Below, one piece after another: positions 1 to 6,065 of a DNA stretch of 6,094 bases; within the stretch, counting starts at the first letter, position 1; each line of letters starts with the position of its first letter. This stretch comes from Deltaproteobacteria bacterium (GTDB lineage: Bacteria > Desulfobacterota > DSM-4660 > Desulfatiglandales > Desulfatiglandaceae). Location of the stretch: contig JAFCZI010000214.1 in assembly GCA_019314425.1 (NCBI GenBank), positions 1-6,094 of the forward strand, written 5' to 3'. A program made the translations under genes and the position numbers. Below the pieces are notes generated by a model. The model was not told the DNA's origin, made no database searches, and worked only from the letters and a program-made list of their open reading frames with translations.

Positions 1-23
1 CCCTGGAAAAGATCTGATGTTTT

Positions 24-151
24 GATGGCGTCGTAAAAAGTCCCATCTACTGCGTTGCAGTGATTTTTCAGAATATCAACATACTTACAGGTATGCCTAC
101 GATCCTGAAAAACCACTACGCCTTATATATGGGACCTTTTACAACGCCATC
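24..151. repeat. Long imperfect palindromic repeat, full-length copy
   Basis: The two 22-bp ends (24-45 and 130-151) are reverse complements with two mismatches. Inside them a second arm pair matches: 60-71 (GTGATTTTTCAG) pairs with the stretch around 106-117 with one mismatch. At the centre, CATAC (80-84) pairs with GTATG (91-95) around a 6-nt loop. The whole element could therefore fold as one long hairpin or cruciform. Bases 26-59 recur exactly at 4857-4890, which shows it is dispersed. It encodes no protein and looks like a non-autonomous MITE or REP-like element. No clear target-site duplication is seen at its edges. It may act as a transcript-stabilising or attenuating structure between the upstream gene and folC, but that is inference. 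Confidence 0.85.
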
Positions 152-187
152 TATGGGTAGACTTTCACCAGACCATCATATTTTGAA

Positions 188-217
188 TTGACAAATCGGC
201 GGAAATCCAGCAAATAT
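188..217 (+). promoter_or_regulatory. Possible sigma-70 type promoter for folC-lptD
   Basis: A perfect -35 hexamer TTGACA lies at 188-193. The best -10 at acceptable distance is AAATAT (212-217), 18 nt downstream and only a 3 of 6 match to TATAAT. An alternative is the extended -10-like TGATATAAC at 239-247, but it has no -35 and would leave a leader of only about 10 nt before the start codon. The location between the repeat and folC is right for a promoter, but the weak -10 keeps confidence low. Confidence 0.3.
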
Positions 218-252
218 GCCGGTGTAATCGGCAACGCATGATATAACCCATC

Positions 253-257
253 AAGGA
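253..257 (+). promoter_or_regulatory. Ribosome binding site of folC
   Basis: AAGGA lies 5 nt upstream of the ATG at 263. This supports that ATG as the folC start. Confidence 0.65.
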
Positions 258-262
258 TAGGC

Positions 263-1603
263 ATGAAAACACCCGTTGAATCTGAAAATAAAGACAAAAC
301 AACCTATAAAGCAGCCATTGAGTATCTCTTCAGCCTTCAGAAATTCGGTATAAAATTCGGGCTGTCCAAGACTGAAAACCTGCTGGAAGCCTTGGGAAAT
401 CCACACCTCGGCCAGAACTATATCCATATTGCCGGCACCAACGGCAAAGGCTCGGTGGCCGCCTTTATGGGATCAATCCTGCAAGAGGCCGGGTATCGGG
501 TCGGCATGTATATCTCACCCCACCTGGTCCGATTCACGGAACGCTTCAGCATCAACGGTGAAGAAATCAGCCGGGAAAAAACAGTTGAATTGATTGACGA
601 ATTACAGAGTGCCTTCAATCCTGACGAACCGCCCACCTTTTTTGAAGCCGTCACCGCCATGGCGTTCCTCTATTTTGCGAGGGAAAAAACGGATATCGCC
701 ATCATGGAAGTGGGCATGGGCGGACGGCTGGATGCCACCAATGTGATGATGCCACTGGTGACCGGCATTACCAACATTTCCATGGAACACCAGGAATACC
801 TGGGAAACCAACTTTCTGATATTGCCCGGGAAAAGGCGGGCGTCATCAAAAAGGGGGTCGATGTGGTGACAGCCGTTACACAGCCCCGAATCATCGATCA
901 ACTCAAGGCCGTTGCCGAAGAACGTGGCGCCCCTTTCCGGCGGGTGGGCAAAGAGGTGAAGTACCGCAGCACCCCGTCCGGCCTTCATTTTTTCGGCCAA
1001 TCCCGCAGCATCAAAGGTTTGCAGCTGGGGCTCAGGGGAATTCACCAGGCGCGCAACGCGGCACTGGCCCTGGGCATGATGGAATGCATTGAAACAAAAG
1101 GATTTCCCCACTCAACGGATCAGATAAGCCGTGGCCTGGCAAAGGCAGATTGGCCCGGACGAATGCAGGTCATCAGGGAAAATCCCACGATCCTCCTTGA
1201 CGGCGCCCACAATTCCGCTGCGGTAAAAGCGTTGGTCCGGAGCATTTTATCGGACTTCTCATACGACAAGATGATCCTGGTCATCGGCATCATGGCGGAC
1301 AAGGATATCGCCGCCCTGCTTCGCGCCATCGTACCCATCAGCGATCAGGTACTCTACACGCGACCCGTTTATTCGAGAGCGGCGGACCCCGGTATTCTGA
1401 TGGAAAAAGCCCAGCCCCTGAACGTACCCGGTGAAATCGTTCCTTCTCTTGCCGAAGCGCTCAAAAAAGCAGAGGCGCTTGCCACCGCAAAGGATTTAAT
1501 CGTCGTCTGTGGATCCCTTTTTACCGTTGGTGAAGCGTTAACCTGTTTTGATCCGATCCGCTATCACCCTTCTTCCGAACCGTTGGGTCGGCGTTATGTC
1601 TGA
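263..1603 (+). CDS. folC: Bifunctional folylpolyglutamate synthase / dihydrofolate synthase
   Basis: Cytosolic Mur-ligase-family enzyme that adds glutamate to dihydropteroate and/or to folates using ATP, giving retained, active polyglutamylated cofactors. The 446-residue length is normal. Seen in order: the ATP-binding P-loop GTNGKGS (residues 58-64), the SPHL...RFTERF segment (85-95), FFEAVTAMAF (126-135), the glycine-rich EVGMGGRLDATN signature (149-160), EKAGVIK (190-196) with the lysine (K191) that is carbamylated in this family, WPGRM (297-301), and the C-terminal-domain DGAHN motif (313-317). The common LDH triad before the LG motif reads MEH here (174-176), a conservative Asp-to-Glu change. 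The ATG start is supported by AAGGA five bases upstream. The last ~20 residues extend past the usual GSLFTVGEAL ending and overlap what looks like the signal-peptide coding region of lptD, so the two genes are probably cotranscribed and translationally coupled. Whether both synthase activities are present cannot be decided from sequence alone. Confidence 0.96.
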   Translation: MKTPVESENKDKTTYKAAIEYLFSLQKFGIKFGLSKTENLLEALGNPHLGQNYIHIAGTNGKGSVAAFMGSILQEAGYRVGMYISPHLVRFTERFSINGEEISREKTVELIDELQSAFNPDEPPTFFEAVTAMAFLYFAREKTDIAIMEVGMGGRLDATNVMMPLVTGITNISMEHQEYLGNQLSDIAREKAGVIKKGVDVVTAVTQPRIIDQLKAVAEERGAPFRRVGKEVKYRSTPSGLHFFGQSRSIKGLQLGLRGIHQARNAALALGMMECIETKGFPHSTDQISRGLAKADWPGRMQVIRENPTILLDGAHNSAAVKALVRSILSDFSYDKMILVIGIMADKDIAALLRAIVPISDQVLYTRPVYSRAADPGILMEKAQPLNVPGEIVPSLAEALKKAEALATAKDLIVVCGSLFTVGEALTCFDPIRYHPSSEPLGRRYV

Positions 1604-1617
1604 GCCTTTTTTTCATT

Positions 1618-3819
1618 TTGCCCTTTTTTGTTCAAGACAGCCTCGCCGTCGATCTGTCATCCAAAAAAAAGACCTTTGAAAACGACGATACCCCGTGGGA
1701 AATTACAGCCGACAGCCTCAGCTACAATGACAAGGAAGGCACTTACCACGCGCAGAACAATGTCGTTATCAAAAAAGCGGGTCAGGCCCTGTATACTCAA
1801 TCGGCTGTTTTCGACACGAAAACCGGGATCGCCACGGCTTCCGGAGGGCTGAGGATCGAAACAGACGGCGACATCATTACCGGAAAGGGAGGGACCTTCA
1901 ACCTCAATACACAGACCGGTGAAATCATTGACGGAAGTCTGTTCATGAAGGAAAACCATTACTATCTCAGCGGCAGTCAGATGCAGAAGACAGGGGAAAA
2001 CACCTACGTCATCCATGATTGTACCATCACGACCTGCGACGGCGACAACCCCGACTGGACCATCACGGGGTCGGAAGTCAGGGTGACCATTGAAGGGTAC
2101 GGCACGGTAAAGAATTCCGCCTTTCGAATTCGGGATCTCCCCATCATCTACATCCCCTATATGATTTTCCCGGCCAAAACAAAACGCCAATCCGGTCTGC
2201 TCCCTCCCAAGCTGGGTTACTCCACGCTCAATGGCGCAGAAGTGCAGGTCCCGTTTTACTGGGCCATTTCGGATCAGACCGATGCCACATTTTACCAGCG
2301 CTACATGTCCAAGCGAGGGTATATGCAGGGGATGGAATTTCGATACATCGAAAGTAAAAATTCAAAAGGCATTCTGGAATTCGACATCCTTTCGGACAAG
2401 GAATCCCGGAAAAACATGAGCGATGACGATGCGCTGGACATCAGCCCCTATGCCCGGACCAATCAAACCCGTTACTGGCTGAGAGGACGAGCAGACCAGG
2501 ACCTTCCCCTGGGGGTTGTCGCCCGCCTTGACGGGGATTTTGTCAGCGATCAGGACTATCTCAGAGAGTTCGAGGAAAAGCTCTACGGTTTTGACATGCG
2601 TTCGAACCTGCAGGAAGAATCGAAGCGGCCAGTTCAGGAAAAACGTTCTCCGACGCGAAGGTCCGCCCTGAGGCTCAGTCGGGATGGAGAATCCTATACC
2701 CTTCAAGGCATTGCCAGCTACTTTCAGCAGGTCGAAAATTCCGAAACCAAAGATCTCATGGAGCAGCCTATCGGGGGGCTGAACTTTGATCTTCTTCAGG
2801 AACAGTTACTGGGGTGGCCGGTGTTTTTTAATTTGGAAACGGACTATGACCGTATCTGGAGCGATAAGGCTAACAAGGGACACGGTATCACCCTTTCTCC
2901 CCAGTTGAACTTCCCTTTCTGGCTTGGCCCCTACGTGGAGTTTGAGCCCTCCTTTCGTTACACCTATAATGCCCAGTGGGTTGATGATAACCAGGGCAAT
3001 AAAAGCCATCGGTATCAGACCCTTTATGAGGCCAACACCCGACTGAGCACCAACGTGGAAAAATTCTTTGACACGTCCTGGGGAAACGCCACAAAATTGC
3101 GACACAAGATCTCCCCCTCCCTCTATTACACTTACCAGGGCTATGACAACGACGACAAAGAAGCCCCCTGGTTCAGTCCCATTGAGCAGGACGACAACGG
3201 AACCCCCTGGTTCCTCACGTTTAACCAGGATGAGGAGAATCAGAACAGGAACCGGGTGACCTTTTCCCTTGAAAACTTTCTGGATGCACGAATGGAGGAT
3301 AAAAAGGGTAATGTAACCTACAACCAATGGGCTATTTTTCGGCTCAACCAGGGGTACGATATCCGGGAGACAACCAAGGATGGTGAAAACAGACCCCTGA
3401 CCCCCCTGACTGCGGAGTTGATTGTGACGCCTTTTCCAACACTGGACCTGAGGGGCAGCACCGGATGGAATCACTACGAGAGCACCTTCACCCAGACAAC
3501 CCTTTCCGGAGAATTCACCGTTAACCGATACGGCGGCAGACGCGACCACTATGAAATCAATTATCAGCACTACAAATACGAGGAAGAAGACCAGACCAAC
3601 ATCAATTTCCAGACCCATATCAACCTGGTTTACGGGTTTTCAGTGGGCGGGTCGCTTCAAAGGGATCTGGAAGTTGAAAAGAACATTTCCAGTTCCGGAT
3701 GGCTCGGCTACCGGGGGCAATGCTGGGACGTCAAGCTGGGCGCCGGAAAAGAGAGCGGTGACACCACCTTTATCGTGGCTTTTCGCCTGGTGGGATTGGG
3801 CTCCGCTGGAAGTTGGTAA
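1618..3819 (+). CDS. lptD: LPS-assembly protein LptD (outer-membrane translocon, OstA/Imp)
   Basis: LptD forms the outer-membrane beta-barrel that, plugged by LptE, receives LPS from the LptA bridge and inserts it in the outer leaflet. From TTG 1618 the protein has 733 residues, a usual length. An LptA/OstA-like beta-jellyroll domain covers about residues 25-130 (it begins WEITADSLSY and contains the IITGKGG turn), followed by the barrel. Family signatures are CTITTC...W (135-147), PIIYIPY (175-181), FP...RQSGLLPP (184-197) and a run of aromatic-rich alternating strands to the C-terminus. There are only three cysteines: C135, C140 and C702. The start is uncertain. The frame is open back to 1552, and its upstream codons read a hydrophobic signal peptide ending DSLA, yet no in-frame ATG, GTG or TTG precedes 1618; CTG 1600 and ATT 1615 are the only near-starts, and no Shine-Dalgarno sequence is evident. 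TTG 1618 would keep only the tail of that peptide. It lies 14 nt after folC on the same strand, probably in one operon. LptE and other Lpt genes are not in the window. Confidence 0.95.
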   Translation: MPFFVQDSLAVDLSSKKKTFENDDTPWEITADSLSYNDKEGTYHAQNNVVIKKAGQALYTQSAVFDTKTGIATASGGLRIETDGDIITGKGGTFNLNTQTGEIIDGSLFMKENHYYLSGSQMQKTGENTYVIHDCTITTCDGDNPDWTITGSEVRVTIEGYGTVKNSAFRIRDLPIIYIPYMIFPAKTKRQSGLLPPKLGYSTLNGAEVQVPFYWAISDQTDATFYQRYMSKRGYMQGMEFRYIESKNSKGILEFDILSDKESRKNMSDDDALDISPYARTNQTRYWLRGRADQDLPLGVVARLDGDFVSDQDYLREFEEKLYGFDMRSNLQEESKRPVQEKRSPTRRSALRLSRDGESYTLQGIASYFQQVENSETKDLMEQPIGGLNFDLLQEQLLGWPVFFNLETDYDRIWSDKANKGHGITLSPQLNFPFWLGPYVEFEPSFRYTYNAQWVDDNQGNKSHRYQTLYEANTRLSTNVEKFFDTSWGNATKLRHKISPSLYYTYQGYDNDDKEAPWFSPIEQDDNGTPWFLTFNQDEENQNRNRVTFSLENFLDARMEDKKGNVTYNQWAIFRLNQGYDIRETTKDGENRPLTPLTAELIVTPFPTLDLRGSTGWNHYESTFTQTTLSGEFTVNRYGGRRDHYEINYQHYKYEEEDQTNINFQTHINLVYGFSVGGSLQRDLEVEKNISSSGWLGYRGQCWDVKLGAGKESGDTTFIVAFRLVGLGSAGSW

Positions 3820-3898
3820 GACGGATTGCGGATTGCGGGTTGCGGAATATTCTTCTCGTTTCCAGCTTTACTGCCCCCTGCCCCCTGACAACTGCCCC
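3820..3898. repeat. Convergent intergenic gap with short tandem repeats
   Basis: This 79-bp gap separates the 3' ends of lptD (+) and the DUF368 gene (-). It contains three tandem heptamers at 3823-3843 (GGATTGC, GGATTGC, GGGTTGC) and three CTGCCCCC units at 3871-3878, 3878-3885 and 3892-3899, the last running into the stop codon of the minus-strand gene. An 8-bp palindrome GAATATTC sits at 3845-3852. No GC stem followed by a T-run is seen on either strand, so termination of both convergent transcripts is not explained by an intrinsic terminator. Confidence 0.6.
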
Positions 3899-4828
3899 CT
3901 AAACCTTGCCACGGCCAGCCATTCGATCCAGAGCTAAAACCATCAAAAACCCCACCACCGCAAGGCCAATGGCGAACGTCACCTCCCCGGTCCACTGCGT
4001 GGGAAGGATGTTTTCCTGAACAACAGGGACCACTTTCCCCCCGCTGCCCACGATACTTTCCAGGGTTTTTTTAAAGGGCCAGATCTTCCTCAGAGAGCCC
4101 AGCATCAGCCCTGTCAAAAACGCCACCATATAATCATGGTATTTTGTTAATAACCACCCCAGCAAGCGCGAGAAGGCGGCCAGGCCCACACATGCCCCCG
4201 CCGCAACGATAAAAAGGACCAGAAAATCCCTGTCGTTGACCGCTTCCAGGATATACTGGTATTTACCCATCAACACCAGGATGAAGGAACCGGATATGCC
4301 GGGGAGAATCATGGCACAAATGGCAATAGCCCCCGAAACGAAAAGAAACCATGACGCATTGGGGGTAGCGCCGGGTACGAGTCCCACCAGGAAATAAATA
4401 CCGACCAGACCGGCCAGCAGGCTGCACCAGGTCAGAAGCCGCCAGTTTTTGACGCGCTTGCTGACCGTCACCACCGAGGCCAGAATCAACCCGAGAAAGA
4501 ACGACCAGATCAGCACAGGCTCGTTTTGAAGGAGCCAGGAAAGGGCTTTTGAAAGGCTGAAAATGGCCAGAAGTATTCCGCATCCCACGGCCAGAAGAAA
4601 ACACCATTGTATATGGTCCAGAAAATCCCGTATTTTCGCGGAAACGATCAGCTTCAGGCTTTTCAGATCAAAGGACCGTATGGCGTCAATCAGTTCTTCA
4701 TAAATACCCAGGATAAAGGCCATGGTTCCGCCGGAAACGCCGGGCACCACATCCGCCGCGCCCATGCAGAAACCCTTGGCGGTCAGGAGCAAATATGCCC
4801 CAAAAGATCTGTTACGATTAGGTTGCAT
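3899..4828 (-). CDS. popT: DUF368 family undecaprenyl-phosphate translocase (PopT-like)
   Basis: Polytopic inner-membrane protein of 309 residues. DUF368 proteins (PopT) are known to help return undecaprenyl phosphate, the lipid carrier for peptidoglycan, O-antigen and other envelope glycans, to the cytosolic face. The family hallmark GFCMGAADVVPGVSGGT is at residues 19-35, followed by FILGIYEELI (38-47). A second related motif, ILPGISGSF (174-182), gives the two-fold internal repeat expected for re-entrant loops in these transporters. GLMLGSLRKIWPF (240-252) is another conserved segment. Hydrophobic segments lie near 76-92, 105-122, 131-151, 159-180, 203-226, 232-247 and a final one at about 285-302, after a soluble stretch (254-284). 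The ATG at 4826-4828 is preceded by a weak GGA-type ribosome site. It starts 49 nt after the DUF89 stop on the same strand, so an operon is likely, with a short repeat copy between them. The family is clear; the substrate is inferred from characterised homologues. Confidence 0.92.
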   Translation of the reverse strand: MQPNRNRSFGAYLLLTAKGFCMGAADVVPGVSGGTMAFILGIYEELIDAIRSFDLKSLKLIVSAKIRDFLDHIQWCFLLAVGCGILLAIFSLSKALSWLLQNEPVLIWSFFLGLILASVVTVSKRVKNWRLLTWCSLLAGLVGIYFLVGLVPGATPNASWFLFVSGAIAICAMILPGISGSFILVLMGKYQYILEAVNDRDFLVLFIVAAGACVGLAAFSRLLGWLLTKYHDYMVAFLTGLMLGSLRKIWPFKKTLESIVGSGGKVVPVVQENILPTQWTGEVTFAIGLAVVGFLMVLALDRMAGRGKV

Positions 4829-4856
4829 TGTATTTCCAATAGGGTTTCAAGGGGTT

Positions 4857-4914
4857 TGGCGTCGTAAAAAGTCCCATCTACTGCGTTGCATATAGGACCT
4901 TCCACAAAGCCATC
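4857..4914. repeat. Shortened copy of the palindromic repeat
   Basis: Bases 4857-4890 are identical over 34 nt to 26-59. The copy then jumps to the distal end of the element (4891-4914 resembles 127-151, ending GCCATC), so about 66-70 bp of the central hairpin are missing. The outer arms can still pair, with several mismatches, giving a compact stem. It lies between the DUF89 and popT genes and overlaps the DUF89 3' end, where it provides codons 297-307 and the TAG stop (4878-4880). Confidence 0.85.
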
Positions 4915-5801
4915 ATGCTGTCCATAGGCGCCTTGAAATACTCCGTCACAACACGGCATTTTGTCCTGAAAAGAAAAAAAACCGGGGTGGGTATCTCACG
5001 GAAATACATCGTCTCAAAATTGGCCATTCCTTTGGCAATAATCAAATCCGCTTCTCCCACAAGTGCCGAAAACGCTGAAGAAACATGCCGCCAATCAATC
5101 CCGGCACCATCCGTACCGGTATCCATGGTTTCACCGAACATACCGGACATACCGGACGATTCGAGCTCCGCGCCGGTCAAATCATTAAACCCCGGGCCTC
5201 CCTTGACCACCAATATCGTCCGCCGAGCAAGGCTTTGAACATATTTAAAAAGAGGGGTATCGAAGAAAACCTCGCCGGCATTATCCGTAAAATACAAAAC
5301 CAGGCCCGGGTCCTTCGCCAGAAAATCCTGCAATCGGTCCAAATCGTCATGAAAATAGGCCAGCTCATGCCCAGCCTGTTCAGCAACACAGGCCAGCGCA
5401 TCATCCGTGGAACGAAAGAAATCAAGGCTGTTTCCCAGAACCGCCAGGTTTACCAAAGACCGTAAATCACTGCCCACCTGCCCCTTAACATCTGAAAAAA
5501 CCGATTTCGCCTGTGCCATTTCCTTTGTCTTGACAGGCTTGTAGGGATCCGCGACCCCTGACACCCCACGAATTACTCTCAGAATCTCATTGGCGGTCTC
5601 CGGAGAGGACCAGCCCCCCTTTTCCGCATCAGCCAGGATCTTTTTCGTTTCCGACCGTATATGCGACTGAAAAGTCAGTGCCTTGCCACCCACTATGCGG
5701 ATCACATCCTCTGACAATCCTGCAAGGCAAACGGTACAACGAGGGTCGGGCTGAAGGGGTTTTATTCGCGGATCCGTCTTTAAATCGAAGCAAGAACTCA
5801 A
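4878..5801 (-). CDS. DUF89 family metal-dependent phosphatase (damage-control phosphatase-like)
   Basis: Cytosolic protein of 307 residues resembling prokaryotic DUF89 (ARMT1-like) proteins, which are metal-dependent phosphatases thought to remove harmful or surplus phosphometabolites. Visible family features in order: an N-terminal CTVC pair (residues 22-25), DPYKPVK (85-91), GNSLDF (123-128), TDNAGEVFFD (172-181) with the Asp-Asn metal-binding pair at 173-174, VVKGGPGFNDLT (198-209) with Asp207, GEADLIIAKGMANFE (249-263) and FRTKCRVV (278-285). All core motifs are present, so it should be active. The exact substrate is unknown. The start is TTG at 5799-5801, chosen because an ideal GGAGGT lies 6 nt upstream and no in-frame ATG is near. 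The last 11 codons and the stop come from an inserted repeat, so the natural C-terminus has been replaced or extended. It probably heads an operon with popT, driven by promoters at 5826-5855 and 5898-5924. Confidence 0.9.
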   Translation of the reverse strand: MSSCFDLKTDPRIKPLQPDPRCTVCLAGLSEDVIRIVGGKALTFQSHIRSETKKILADAEKGGWSSPETANEILRVIRGVSGVADPYKPVKTKEMAQAKSVFSDVKGQVGSDLRSLVNLAVLGNSLDFFRSTDDALACVAEQAGHELAYFHDDLDRLQDFLAKDPGLVLYFTDNAGEVFFDTPLFKYVQSLARRTILVVKGGPGFNDLTGAELESSGMSGMFGETMDTGTDGAGIDWRHVSSAFSALVGEADLIIAKGMANFETMYFREIPTPVFFLFRTKCRVVTEYFKAPMDSMMALWKVLYATQ

Positions 5802-5807
5802 ATGATG

Positions 5808-5813
5808 ACCTCC
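5808..5813 (-). promoter_or_regulatory. Strong ribosome binding site deciding a TTG start
   Basis: On the minus strand GGAGGT is followed by CATCAT and then TTG, a 6-nt spacing. This near-perfect Shine-Dalgarno sequence is the reason for choosing the TTG at 5801 as the DUF89 start; no in-frame ATG or GTG is available close by. Confidence 0.85.
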
Positions 5814-5825
5814 ATTTGCGCCATG

Positions 5826-5855
5826 AATATACTAACGCGGCAGAGCCGCAGTCAA
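5826..5855 (-). promoter_or_regulatory. Proximal promoter of the DUF89-popT operon
   Basis: On the minus strand TTGACT (5850-5855) is followed after 18 nt by TATATT (5826-5831), a 5 of 6 match at each hexamer. Transcription would start near 5819, leaving a leader of about 18 nt that includes the GGAGGT ribosome site. The spacer contains a perfect inverted repeat, GCGGC and GCCGC around a 3-nt centre (5837-5849), lying where a repressor or regulator could bind. Confidence 0.6.
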
Positions 5856-5897
5856 TGAACTTTTTGTTTTTTGTGACGGAAAACCAGATGATAAGGT

Positions 5898-5924
5898 ACT
5901 ATAGGGCCTTACCGGGATTGTCAA
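5898..5924 (-). promoter_or_regulatory. Possible distal promoter of the DUF89-popT operon
   Basis: On the minus strand a perfect TTGACA (5919-5924) precedes TATAGT (5898-5903) with a 15-nt spacer, shorter than the preferred 17. TAGTAC at 17 nt is a poorer alternative. It would act in tandem with the proximal promoter about 70 nt closer to the gene. Confidence 0.4.
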
Positions 5925-6034
5925 CCGATTTGTGAAACCGGGAATTTGTGCCATATGGTTTTGATTCCGGCCGATACGGGAAACCCCATCCCCCCCGTCC
6001 GGATCACTTGAGTATGCCCCTGCTGATTATTTGT

Positions 6035-6065
6035 TTGACGTTCAAAGAACATCCTATTATGTTCT
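6035..6065 (+). promoter_or_regulatory. Possible rightward promoter overlapping a 20-bp palindrome
   Basis: AGAACAT (6046-6052) and ATGTTCT (6059-6065) form a perfect 7-bp inverted repeat around a 6-nt centre. A TTGACG at 6035-6040 is followed after 17 nt by TATGTT (6058-6063), so the palindrome covers the spacer and -10 of a plausible plus-strand promoter. Any gene it would serve is beyond the window. Confidence 0.3.

Larger units (their letters stand above)
1..262. other. Intergenic region upstream of folC
   Basis: No complete gene is visible here. All three plus-strand frames close early (stops at 15-17, 23-25 and 34-36), so the first 15-36 bases could be the 3' end of an upstream gene, but too little is present to identify it. 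The region holds a 128-bp palindromic repeat (24-151), an AT-rich stretch with a TTGACA hexamer (188-193), and the folC ribosome binding site (253-257). No rho-independent terminator with a T-run is seen; the repeat hairpin is the only strong secondary structure. Confidence 0.7.

Noticed and set aside
1..36. 3' end of an upstream gene such as accD
   Set aside because: Only 4-11 codons are available in any frame before a stop, too few to identify a gene.
24..151. CRISPR repeat, tRNA or riboswitch as an explanation of the first palindrome
   Set aside because: There is no regular repeat-spacer array, no tRNA arm pattern or CCA end, and a second copy lies downstream of another gene, which fits a dispersed palindromic element better.
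24..151. Rho-independent terminator role for the repeat hairpin
   Set aside because: The stem is very long and no T-run follows it on either strand, so a classic terminator is not supported.
602..1111. Minus-strand open frame (169 codons) antisense to folC
   Set aside because: It covers conserved folC motifs and its translation is rich in His, Gly and Phe with no domain signature.
2806..3618. Long minus-strand open frame (270 codons) antisense to lptD
   Set aside because: Low-complexity, valine/glycine-rich translation with no recognisable motif, lying wholly over the well-supported lptD barrel; it is a by-product of lptD codon usage.
3845..3852. GAATATTC palindrome as a terminator or operator
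   Set aside because: It is only 8 bp, AT-rich and has no T-run; such palindromes are expected by chance.
5085..5465. Plus-strand open frame inside the DUF89 gene
   Set aside because: It is antisense to conserved DUF89 motifs and has no ribosome site or family features.
5678..5935. Plus-strand open frame crossing the DUF89 start region
   Set aside because: It runs antisense through the promoter and start of a well-supported gene and its translation matches nothing I recognise.
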